DNA from: Streptomyces catenulae
GTDB taxonomy: Bacteria; Actinomycetota; Actinomycetes; Streptomycetales; Streptomycetaceae
Reading direction: 5' to 3'
NCBI RefSeq assembly: GCF_000718015.1
Contig: NZ_JODY01000016.1
Span: 45,363 to 109,362 of the forward strand
DNA length: 64,000 bases
In this document: piece after piece, positions 42,564-49,889 of the stretch
Numbering within the stretch: position 1 is the first letter of the stretch
Layout of the letters: each line of letters starts with the position of its first letter
Position numbers and translations under genes: made by a program
The notes under the pieces: generated by a model
The model's database searches: none
Told to the model about the DNA's origin: nothing
What the model saw: only the letters and a program-made list of their open reading frames with translations

Positions 42564-43532
42564 GTGCGCGAGTCCGTCCCCAAGAAGCAGAAGCGGGAGA
42601 AGGATCCCGAGGGGCGTATGCCGCTCGTGGAGCACCTGCGGGAGCTGCGTAACCGCCTTGCCAAGGGCGTGCTGGCGATCGTCGTGATGATGATCGTCGC
42701 TGCGTTCTTCTACGAGTCGATCATCAACTTCTTCACCAAGCCGATCCTGCAGACGATCGGTTGTGACGCCCTCTTCACCGATCTGGCCAAGCAGCGCACG
42801 GGCCGCTGCGCCAACATCGTGATGATGGACCTGCTCGGTCCCTTCACCCTCGCGCTGAAGGTTTCGCTCGTCTCGGGCGTCATCCTCGCCTCGCCGGTCT
42901 GGCTGTACCAGCTGTGGGCCTTCCTCGCGCCCGGGCTGCACCGCAAGGAGAAGAAGTACGCGCTGAGCTTCGTCGCGGCGGGCTTCCCGCTCTTCGTCGC
43001 CGGTGCCTACTTCGCGTACAAGGTGCTGCCGACCACCGCGCGGGTGCTGATCGACTTCACGCCGACCGGTGTGGAGAACCTGCTGACGCTGGACAAGCTG
43101 CTCGATCTGATCACCCGCATGGTGATCGTCTTCGGTCTCTCCTTCGAGCTGCCGCTGCTGCTGGTGATGCTGAACTTCGCCGGCATCCTCTCGGGCAAGC
43201 GGATGCTCGGCTGGTGGCGCGGCATGATCATGGGCATCACGGTCTTCTCCGCCATCGCGACGCCCAGCACCGACCCGGTCACCATGCTGCTGCTGGCCGC
43301 GCCGATCTGTGTGCTGTACTTCGGCGCCGTCCTGCTCGCGCTCTCCCGGGACGCCCGGCGGCGGCGCAGGGACGAGTCCGGGCCGTCCGACGACGAGGCG
43401 TCCGACCTGGATCTGACGCCGCAGTCGATCGGCGAGATGGAGCCGGTGGGCGCCCCGCCGGAGCTGCCCGAGCAGGCAGGTGGACCCGGTGAAGACCGGC
43501 GCCGCCGCGGTGACCTGGACGATGTGACCTGA
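42564..43532 (+). CDS. tatC: Sec-independent protein translocase TatC
   Basis: TatC is the receptor for twin-arginine signal peptides. The 322-residue product has the conserved cytoplasmic N-terminus MPLVEHLRELRNRL (about 20-33) and six membrane helices. The SPVWLYQLWAFLAPGLHRKEKKY loop is the most conserved region. The last 70 residues are acidic/basic, disordered and cytoplasmic. GTG 42564 follows GACGAGGG. TatB is not encoded here; in Streptomyces it is elsewhere. Confidence 0.95.
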   Translation: MRESVPKKQKREKDPEGRMPLVEHLRELRNRLAKGVLAIVVMMIVAAFFYESIINFFTKPILQTIGCDALFTDLAKQRTGRCANIVMMDLLGPFTLALKVSLVSGVILASPVWLYQLWAFLAPGLHRKEKKYALSFVAAGFPLFVAGAYFAYKVLPTTARVLIDFTPTGVENLLTLDKLLDLITRMVIVFGLSFELPLLLVMLNFAGILSGKRMLGWWRGMIMGITVFSAIATPSTDPVTMLLLAAPICVLYFGAVLLALSRDARRRRRDESGPSDDEASDLDLTPQSIGEMEPVGAPPELPEQAGGPGEDRRRRGDLDDVT

Positions 43533-43683
43533 CCTCCACCGGGGCGGCGCGGGAGGTGATCCCGCGCGCGCCCGGGGGAAGGCGGGGGGCCGGTGGCTCC
43601 CCGCCTTCGTCGTTCCCGCCGTCCGGACGGGAACGGAGGGAGCGGTGCCGGATAAAGCCGGGTCGAGTGTCAGAGGCGGCCGG

Positions 43684-43689
43684 TAGGCT
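43684..43689 (+). promoter_or_regulatory. Candidate -10 box of the helicase gene
   Basis: TAGGCT lies ten bases before ATG 43700 and only one base before GTG 43691. A start site six or seven bases downstream would make ATG 43700 the usable start, with a leader of a few bases. Confidence 0.5.
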
Positions 43690-43699
43690 CGTGAGCACG

Positions 43700-46516
43700 A
43701 TGACCGAGGACATGTCTCCTGCTGAGCGCTATGCCGCCGCCAAGCTCCGTGCGGCCGAGCAGGCCACCGCACTCGCCCCTTTCCGTGAGATGTACGACTT
43801 CCCCCTGGATCCGTTCCAGCTCGACGCCTGCCATGCCCTGGAGGCGGGCAAGGGCGTGCTGGTCGCGGCTCCGACGGGCTCCGGCAAGACGATCGTCGGC
43901 GAATTCGCCGTCCATCTGGCCCTCACCCAGGGCCGCAAATGCTTCTACACCACCCCCATCAAGGCGCTGTCCAACCAGAAGTACCAGGACCTGGTGCGCC
44001 GGTACGGCCCCGAGAAGGTCGGCCTGCTGACCGGCGACAACAGCGTCAATTCCGAAGCACCGGTGATCGTGATGACCACCGAGGTGCTGCGGAACATGCT
44101 CTATGCGGGCTCCCAGGCGCTGATAGGGCTCAGCTATGTGGTGATGGATGAGGTCCACTACCTCTCCGACCGCTTCCGGGGCGCCGTCTGGGAAGAGGTG
44201 ATCATCCATCTCCCCGAGTCGGTGACGCTGGTCTCGCTCTCCGCGACGGTCTCCAACGCCGAGGAGTTCGGCGACTGGCTGGACACCGTCCGCGGTGACA
44301 CCGAGGTGATCGTCTCCGAGCACCGCCCGGTGCCGCTGTGGCAGCACGTCCTCGCGGGCCGCCGGATGTACGACCTGTTCGAGGAGCGGGAGGGCCGCGG
44401 CGGCGCCCGCCGGGAGGTCAACCCGGATCTGGAGCGGCTGGCCCGGCTGGAGAACAGCCGCCCCACCTTCGGCCGGGACAAGCGCCGCGGCCGGAATCTG
44501 CGCGAGGCGGACCGCGAGCGCGAGCGGCGCCAGCGCAGCCGTATCTGGACGCCGAGCCGCCCCGAGGTGATCGACCGGCTGGACAACGAGGGCCTGCTGC
44601 CCGCGATCACCTTCATCTTCAGCCGCGCGGGCTGCGAGGCGGCCGTCCAGCAGTGTCTTCACGCGGGGCTGCGCCTCAACGACCAGGAGGGCCGGGAGAA
44701 GGTCCGGCGGATAGTCGAGGCGCGGACCGCGGGCATCCCCGACGACGATCTCCATGTGCTGGGGTACTTCGAGTGGCTGGAGGGCCTGGAGCGCGGTATC
44801 GCCGCCCACCACGCCGGGATGCTGCCGACGTTCAAGGAGGTCGTCGAGGAGCTGTTCGTGAAGGGCCTGGTCAAGGCCGTCTTCGCGACCGAGACGCTGG
44901 CGCTGGGCATCAACATGCCGGCCCGCTCCGTGGTGCTGGAGAAGCTGGTCAAGTGGAACGGCGAGCAGCACGCCGACATCACCCCGGGCGAGTTCACACA
45001 GCTCACCGGGCGGGCCGGGCGCCGCGGTATCGACGTCGAGGGCCATGCGGTGGTGCTGTGGCAGCGCGGGATGAACCCGGGCGCGCTGGCCGGTCTCGCC
45101 GGGACGCGGACGTATCCGCTGCGCTCGTCGTTCAAGCCGTCGTACAACATGGCGGTCAACCTCGTCTCGCAGTTCGGGCGGCACCGGTCGCGGGAGCTGC
45201 TGGAGATGTCGTTCGCGCAGTTCCAGGCGGACCGGTCGGTCGTCGGGATCTCCCGGCAGGTGCACAAGAACGAGGAGGGGCTGGAGGGCTACCGCGCCTC
45301 CATGACCTGCCATCTCGGCGATTTCGAGGAGTACTCCCGGCTGCGGCGGCAGCTGAAGGACCGGGAGACGGAGCTGGCCAAGCAGGGCGCGGCGCACCGC
45401 CGGGTGGCGGCCGCCGCGGCGCTGGAGAAGCTGCGGCCGGGCGACATCATCCATGTCCCGGCCGGGAAGTACGCGGGGCTCGCGCTGGTGCTGGATCCGG
45501 GGATGTCCTCGGGCCGCACCGACCGGCAGCGGGGCTACGAGGTGCACGACGGGCCGCGGCCGCTGGTGCTGACCGCCGAGCGGCAGGTCAAGCGGTTGGC
45601 GGCGATGGACTTCCCGGTGCCGGTCGAGGCGCTCGACCGGATGCGGATCCCGAAGTCGTTCAACGCCCGCAGCCCGCAGTCCCGCCGGGATCTGGCCTCC
45701 TCGCTGCGGACGAAGGCGGGGCATCTGGTCCCCTCCCGGCACCGCAAGCCGCGTGCGGAGGCGGCCGACGACCGGGAGATCGCCCGGCTGCGCAAGGAGA
45801 TCCGGGCGCATCCCTGCCACGGCTGCGACGAGCGCGAGGACCACGCCCGCTGGGCGGAGCGCTACCACCGGCTGCTGCGGGACACCCGGCAGCTGGAGCG
45901 CCGGATCGAGGGGCGGACGAACACCATCGCCCGTACCTTCGACCGCATCTGCGCGCTCCTGACCGAGCTGGACTATCTGGAGGCCGACACCGTCACGGAC
46001 GAGGGCCGCCGACTGGCCCGGCTCTACGGCGAGTTGGATCTGCTGGCCAGCGAGTGTCTGCGCGAGGGCGTCTGGGAGGGGCTCGGCCCCGCGGAGCTGG
46101 CGGCCTGTGCGTCGGCGCTGGTCTTCGAGGCGCGGCAGGCGGACGACGCGGTGGCGCCGAAGCTGCCGTCCGGGCAGGCGCGGGACGCGCTCGCCGAGAT
46201 GGTGCGGATCTGGGGTCGGCTGGACGCCCTGGAGGAGGACCACAAGATCAATCAGGCGGAGGGGGTCGGCCAGCGGGAGCCCGATCTCGGCTTCGCCTGG
46301 GCGGCCTACCGCTGGGCGTCCGGCTTCGGCCTCGACGAGGTGCTGTCGGAGGCGGAGATGCCGGCCGGTGACTTCGTCCGCTGGTGCAAGCAGCTGATCG
46401 ATGTCCTCGGCCAGATCGCGGTCGCGGCGCCGCCCGGTGGCACCGTCGCCCGTACGGCCCGCAAGGCCGTGGACGGCGTGCTGCGCGGAGTGGTGGCGTA
46501 CTCGTCGGTGGGGTGA
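43700..46516 (+). CDS. Ski2/HelY-type DEAD/DEAH-box RNA helicase
   Basis: A 938-residue superfamily 2 helicase. Walker A APTGSGKT (57-64), the DEVH box (150-153, VVMDEVHYL), LSATVSN and QLTGRAGRRGID form the standard core motifs. A stalk/arch-like insert and a C-terminal helical DSHCT domain follow (about 760-938, ARLYGELDLLASECLREGVWEGL). This matches eukaryotic Mtr4/Ski2 and mycobacterial HelY; a role in RNA processing or decay is inferred. The ATG at 43700 is preferred over GTG 43691 because of the -10 box. Confidence 0.92.
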   Translation: MTEDMSPAERYAAAKLRAAEQATALAPFREMYDFPLDPFQLDACHALEAGKGVLVAAPTGSGKTIVGEFAVHLALTQGRKCFYTTPIKALSNQKYQDLVRRYGPEKVGLLTGDNSVNSEAPVIVMTTEVLRNMLYAGSQALIGLSYVVMDEVHYLSDRFRGAVWEEVIIHLPESVTLVSLSATVSNAEEFGDWLDTVRGDTEVIVSEHRPVPLWQHVLAGRRMYDLFEEREGRGGARREVNPDLERLARLENSRPTFGRDKRRGRNLREADRERERRQRSRIWTPSRPEVIDRLDNEGLLPAITFIFSRAGCEAAVQQCLHAGLRLNDQEGREKVRRIVEARTAGIPDDDLHVLGYFEWLEGLERGIAAHHAGMLPTFKEVVEELFVKGLVKAVFATETLALGINMPARSVVLEKLVKWNGEQHADITPGEFTQLTGRAGRRGIDVEGHAVVLWQRGMNPGALAGLAGTRTYPLRSSFKPSYNMAVNLVSQFGRHRSRELLEMSFAQFQADRSVVGISRQVHKNEEGLEGYRASMTCHLGDFEEYSRLRRQLKDRETELAKQGAAHRRVAAAAALEKLRPGDIIHVPAGKYAGLALVLDPGMSSGRTDRQRGYEVHDGPRPLVLTAERQVKRLAAMDFPVPVEALDRMRIPKSFNARSPQSRRDLASSLRTKAGHLVPSRHRKPRAEAADDREIARLRKEIRAHPCHGCDEREDHARWAERYHRLLRDTRQLERRIEGRTNTIARTFDRICALLTELDYLEADTVTDEGRRLARLYGELDLLASECLREGVWEGLGPAELAACASALVFEARQADDAVAPKLPSGQARDALAEMVRIWGRLDALEEDHKINQAEGVGQREPDLGFAWAAYRWASGFGLDEVLSEAEMPAGDFVRWCKQLIDVLGQIAVAAPPGGTVARTARKAVDGVLRGVVAYSSVG

Positions 46517-46557
46517 GGACGGGCCCCGGGCCGACGGTCCGGGGCGGTGTCCGCACG

Positions 46558-46600
46558 CGATGCGGCGCCCGTCCCCTTCCCGGGGGCGGGCGCCGCATCG
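46558..46600. terminator. Terminator between helicase and siderophore-interacting protein
   Basis: A 14-base perfect stem (CGATGCGGCGCCCG and complement) with an inner CCCC/GGGG stem lies between convergent genes. Confidence 0.75.
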
Positions 46601-46613
46601 TCGTCGGTGCCGC

Positions 46614-47462
46614 TCAGGCGGCCGCGGGCTCCTGCTCCGCCTCGACCTGCTGGTTCCAGTCGCGCTTGGACGCCTGCCAGCCGTCCTCGTCGTGGCCGTT
46701 GCGCCAGTAGCCCGAGATCGACAGGGCCTCGCGCGGTACGTCGCGCTCGACGCGGAGGATACGGCGCAGCTCCTTGACGAAGCCCGCCTCGCCGTGGACG
46801 AACGCCTGGATCCGCCCGGTGGGGAAGGGCAGCGCGTCGACGGCGGCGACGAGGTGACGGCCGACCGGTGCGTCGCCGCGGTGCAGCCAGGTGATCTCGG
46901 CGCCCGCCGGTGCGGTCAGCGCCTGCTCCTCCTCGGGACCGGCCACCTCGATGAAGGCGTGGACCGGCACGCCCTCCGGCATCCGGGCCAGCGACGCCGC
47001 GATGGCCGGGAGGGCGCTCTCGTCCCCGGCGAGCAGATGCCAGTCTGCGGTGATCTCGGGGGCGTACGCACCGCCGGGGCCGAGGAAGAGGACCTCGTCG
47101 CCCGGCTTCGCGGCGGCCGCCCACGGGCCCGCGACGCCCGCGTCACCGTGGACCACGAAGTCGACGGTCAGCTCCCGCAGCTCCGGGTCCCAGGCGCGCA
47201 CTGTGTACGTACGCGTCCGGGGCCACCGGTCGCGCGGCAGGTCGGCGCGGATCTGCGCGATGTCGAACGGCTCGGGGTAATCGACGCCGGGCAGCGGGAA
47301 CACCAGCTTGATGTAGTGGTCGCTGTAGGCGCCGACGGCGAAGGCGGCGAGGCCCTCACCGCCGAGGACCAGCCGCACCATGTGCGGGGTGAGCTGCTCG
47401 GTGCGCCGGACCTCGGCGCGGTGCAGCGTCTGCTTCTTACGGGCGGGTCGCTCTGCTGCCAC
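46614..47462 (-). CDS. Siderophore-interacting protein (FAD-dependent ferric-siderophore reductase)
   Basis: A 282-residue ViuB/SIP family flavoprotein that reduces ferric siderophores in the cytoplasm to release iron. The FAD-binding beta barrel (about 1-125) carries RTYTVRAWDPELRELTVDFVVHG, which holds the family's RxYTxR motif. The NAD(P)H domain follows, with LLAGDESALPAIAASL and the C-terminal YWRNGHDEDGW. The GTG at 47462 is used. A DmdR/DtxR-type iron box lies 26 bases upstream, so expression should rise when iron is low. Confidence 0.92.
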   Translation of the reverse strand: MAAERPARKKQTLHRAEVRRTEQLTPHMVRLVLGGEGLAAFAVGAYSDHYIKLVFPLPGVDYPEPFDIAQIRADLPRDRWPRTRTYTVRAWDPELRELTVDFVVHGDAGVAGPWAAAAKPGDEVLFLGPGGAYAPEITADWHLLAGDESALPAIAASLARMPEGVPVHAFIEVAGPEEEQALTAPAGAEITWLHRGDAPVGRHLVAAVDALPFPTGRIQAFVHGEAGFVKELRRILRVERDVPREALSISGYWRNGHDEDGWQASKRDWNQQVEAEQEPAAA

Positions 47463-47488
47463 GGCGGTCTCCCCTGGGCGCGATGATT

Positions 47489-47506
47489 GGTTAGGTTTAC
47501 CTAACC
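47489..47506. promoter_or_regulatory. Iron box (DmdR1/DtxR-type operator)
   Basis: GGTTAGG and CCTAACC form a perfect inverted repeat around TTTA. It closely resembles the TTAGGTTAG-N-CTAACCTAA iron boxes of actinobacteria. It precedes the siderophore-interacting protein gene and overlaps the start of the exonuclease upstream region. Confidence 0.8.
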
Positions 47507-47513
47507 TAGCAGT

Positions 47514-48443
47514 TCATCCCCGGAGTGTGTCGAGCAAGCGGTGGAGGGAGCCGCCCAGACCCCACCGCGCGGCGAGCGATTCCAGCCGTTCGGGGTCGGC
47601 GGGCTTGCGGGGGAGCGCGAAGCCGTTCTGCGGCACCGGTACGTCGGTGGCCACCCGCACCACCTTCGGGGCGACCGCCAGATACGGTGCGGCGTCGGTC
47701 AGCCGTCGGCGCTGGGTCGGGGTGAGCTTCGAGGCCGGATCGGCGGCCGCCGCGATGATTCCGTCCAGGTCACCGTAGGCGTCGAGCAGCTTGGCCGCGG
47801 TCTTCTCGCCGATGCCCGGCACGCCCGGCAGGCCGTCGCTCGGGTCGCCCCGCAGCAGCGCCAGGTCCGCGTAGCCGCGCCCGTCGACCCCGTACTTCTC
47901 GCGCAGCAGCGCCTCGTCGGTGAGCTGGAGGGTGCCGACGCCCTTGAGCGGATAGAGGATGCGGATGCCGCGGGCGTCGTCGACCAGCTGGTAGAGGTCG
48001 CGGTCGCCGGTGACGACGTCGACCGGGCCGCTCGCGCGGGCGGTCAGGGTGCCGATGACGTCGTCCGCCTCGTACCCCGCCGCGCCGACGCGGGCGATGC
48101 CCAGCGCGTCCAGGACCTCCTCGATCACCGGGACCTGCGGGGAGAGGGTGTCGGGGATCTCCTCCTCGTCCGGGTCGGCGGAGCCCGCGGGGGCCTCGGC
48201 GGCGACCCGGTGGGCCTTGTAGGAGGGGATCAGGTCGACCCGCCACTGGGGGCGCCAGTCGGCGTCCATGCAGGCCACCAGGTCATCGGGGTGATGGTCC
48301 TGGACGAGCCGGGCGATGAAGTCCAGCAGGCCGCGCACCGCGTTCACCGGGGTGCCGTCCGGGGCCCGGACCGAGTCCGGGACGCCGAAGTACGCGCGGA
48401 AGTAGAGGGAGGCGGTGTCGAGGAGCATCAGGCGTCGAGTCAC
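47514..48443 (-). CDS. 5'-3' exonuclease (PolI N-terminal-like)
   Basis: A 309-residue nuclease of the FEN/PIN family related to the 5' nuclease domain of DNA polymerase I. The N-terminal acidic metal-binding residues lie in LLDTASLYFRAYFG and CMDADWRPQWR. The middle has YEADDVIGTL and VTGDRDLYQLVDD (metal ligands), and the helix-hairpin-helix is GDPSDGLPGVPGIGEKTAAKLL. It lacks polymerase domains. It probably removes RNA primers or flaps. GTG 48443 is the start; the ribosome site (GCGGGG) is weak. Confidence 0.9.
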   Translation of the reverse strand: MTRRLMLLDTASLYFRAYFGVPDSVRAPDGTPVNAVRGLLDFIARLVQDHHPDDLVACMDADWRPQWRVDLIPSYKAHRVAAEAPAGSADPDEEEIPDTLSPQVPVIEEVLDALGIARVGAAGYEADDVIGTLTARASGPVDVVTGDRDLYQLVDDARGIRILYPLKGVGTLQLTDEALLREKYGVDGRGYADLALLRGDPSDGLPGVPGIGEKTAAKLLDAYGDLDGIIAAAADPASKLTPTQRRRLTDAAPYLAVAPKVVRVATDVPVPQNGFALPRKPADPERLESLAARWGLGGSLHRLLDTLRG

Positions 48444-48623
48444 CCCCGCATGATGCCGTACGGCGGAAACCTCCCAGGAGTACGGCTCAAACGTGGCCCA
48501 GATGTGAGGTGGGTCACCGGATGGTTTGAGCCAGATAAAGGGGGGCAGGCGCGCAGCCGGAGCGGACCCGATAAGCGTTTCAACATTTTTATCGGTGCAG
48601 GCGGGCGGATCCCGTCCCTCTCC

Positions 48624-48652
48624 ACGACCTGTCTACGGGGGTGGCAGGTCGT
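48624..48652 (+). other. Leader hairpin before the betaine transporter operon
   Basis: ACGACCTG and CAGGTCGT form a perfect 8-base stem with a 13-base loop, followed by TTTC, and end 25 bases before the ATPase start codon. It could be an attenuator or a protein-binding leader element. The adjacent gap is relatively AT rich around 48580-48590. Confidence 0.45.
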
Positions 48653-48677
48653 TTCTCGTGCGACAAGAGAGGTGTAT

Positions 48678-49889
48678 GTGTCCAGGCTTCAAGCCGAGCA
48701 CCTGTACATGGTGTTCGGCAGACGACCGAAGGACGCGGTGCGCAGGCTCCAGGAGGGAGCCGACCGCGACGAACTGCGCGCCGAGGGCACGACCGCCGCG
48801 GTGATCGACGCGTCGATCGAGGTGGACGAGGGCCAGATCTTCGTCGTCATGGGTCTGTCCGGGTCCGGTAAGTCCACGCTGCTGCGGACTCTGAACGGGC
48901 TGCTGGAGCCCACCGCCGGAACCGTACGGTTCGACGGCGAGGACCTGACCTCGCTCAGCGCCAAGGACCTGCGCAAGGTCCGCTCCGAGAAGATCTCCAT
49001 GGTCTTCCAGCACTTCGCGCTCTTCCCGCACCGCAGCGTGCTGGAGAACGCCGCCTACGGCCTGGAGGTCCAGGGCGTCCCGCGCGCCGAGCGGGAGAAG
49101 CGCGCGTACGAGGCGCTGGAGCTGACCGGCCTCAAGGGCTGGGAGAAGTCCTGGCCGGATGAGCTGTCCGGCGGTATGCAGCAGCGCGTCGGTCTGGCCC
49201 GCGCGCTCGCCACCGACGCCGACCTGCTGCTGATGGACGAGTCCTTCAGCGCGCTGGACCCGCTGATCCGCCGCGACATGCAGGATCAGTTGCTGGAGCT
49301 CCAGAAGACGCTGAAGAAGACCATCGTCTTCATCACCCACGACCTCAACGAGGCGATGCGTCTCGGCGACAAGATCGCCGTCATGCGCGACGGCCGTATC
49401 GTGCAGATCGGCAGCGCCGAGGACATCCTCGTCCGCCCGGCCAACGACTACGTCGCCTCCTTCACCCAGGACGTCGACCGCACCCGGGTGCTGACCGCCG
49501 GTGCGATCATGACCTGCGCCGACGAGGTGCTGGGCACCACCGCCCCGGACGGCAAGAAGATCGCCACCCTCGACGACTTCCTCGCCGCCGCGCCCGCCGT
49601 GGTCGGCGAGGACACCCCGATCGTCGACCTCTTCACGCCCTGCTCGGTCAGCACCGTGCCGGTCGCCGTGGCCGACAAGGCGGGCAAGGCCGTCGGCGCC
49701 GTCCGCGCCGACCGGCTGCTCGCCGCGCTCGGTGAGGACGACGGCGGGCCCGCGGCCCCCGCGCCCCGCCCGGCCACCGACCCGGCCCCGGCGGACAGGC
49801 TCACCAAGGCTGCCGCCGCGGACGCGAAGAAGGACGCGGAAGCGCCCGAGGACAACGACCCCGAGGGCAAGGTGAGCGCCGGTGCCTAG
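48678..49889 (+). CDS. Glycine betaine/proline ABC transporter ATP-binding protein
   Basis: A 403-residue ProV/OpuAA-type ATPase that powers osmoprotectant uptake. Walker A is GLSGSGKST; the signature is LSGGMQQRVGLARALA; Walker B is LLLMDESFSALDP; the switch is ITHDLNEAM. C-terminal regulatory region (about 270-370) resembles the CBS region of osmosensing OpuA ATPases; the tail is Ala/Asp/Pro rich. GTG 48678 follows AGAGAGG. Its stop overlaps the start of the permease gene by eight bases. Confidence 0.92.
   Translation: MSRLQAEHLYMVFGRRPKDAVRRLQEGADRDELRAEGTTAAVIDASIEVDEGQIFVVMGLSGSGKSTLLRTLNGLLEPTAGTVRFDGEDLTSLSAKDLRKVRSEKISMVFQHFALFPHRSVLENAAYGLEVQGVPRAEREKRAYEALELTGLKGWEKSWPDELSGGMQQRVGLARALATDADLLLMDESFSALDPLIRRDMQDQLLELQKTLKKTIVFITHDLNEAMRLGDKIAVMRDGRIVQIGSAEDILVRPANDYVASFTQDVDRTRVLTAGAIMTCADEVLGTTAPDGKKIATLDDFLAAAPAVVGEDTPIVDLFTPCSVSTVPVAVADKAGKAVGAVRADRLLAALGEDDGGPAAPAPRPATDPAPADRLTKAAAADAKKDAEAPEDNDPEGKVSAGA

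Noticed and set aside
48444..48677. c-di-AMP (ydaO-type) riboswitch before the betaine transporter
   Set aside because: Context fits osmotic control, but the conserved core elements of that class are not visible; only a simple hairpin is supported.
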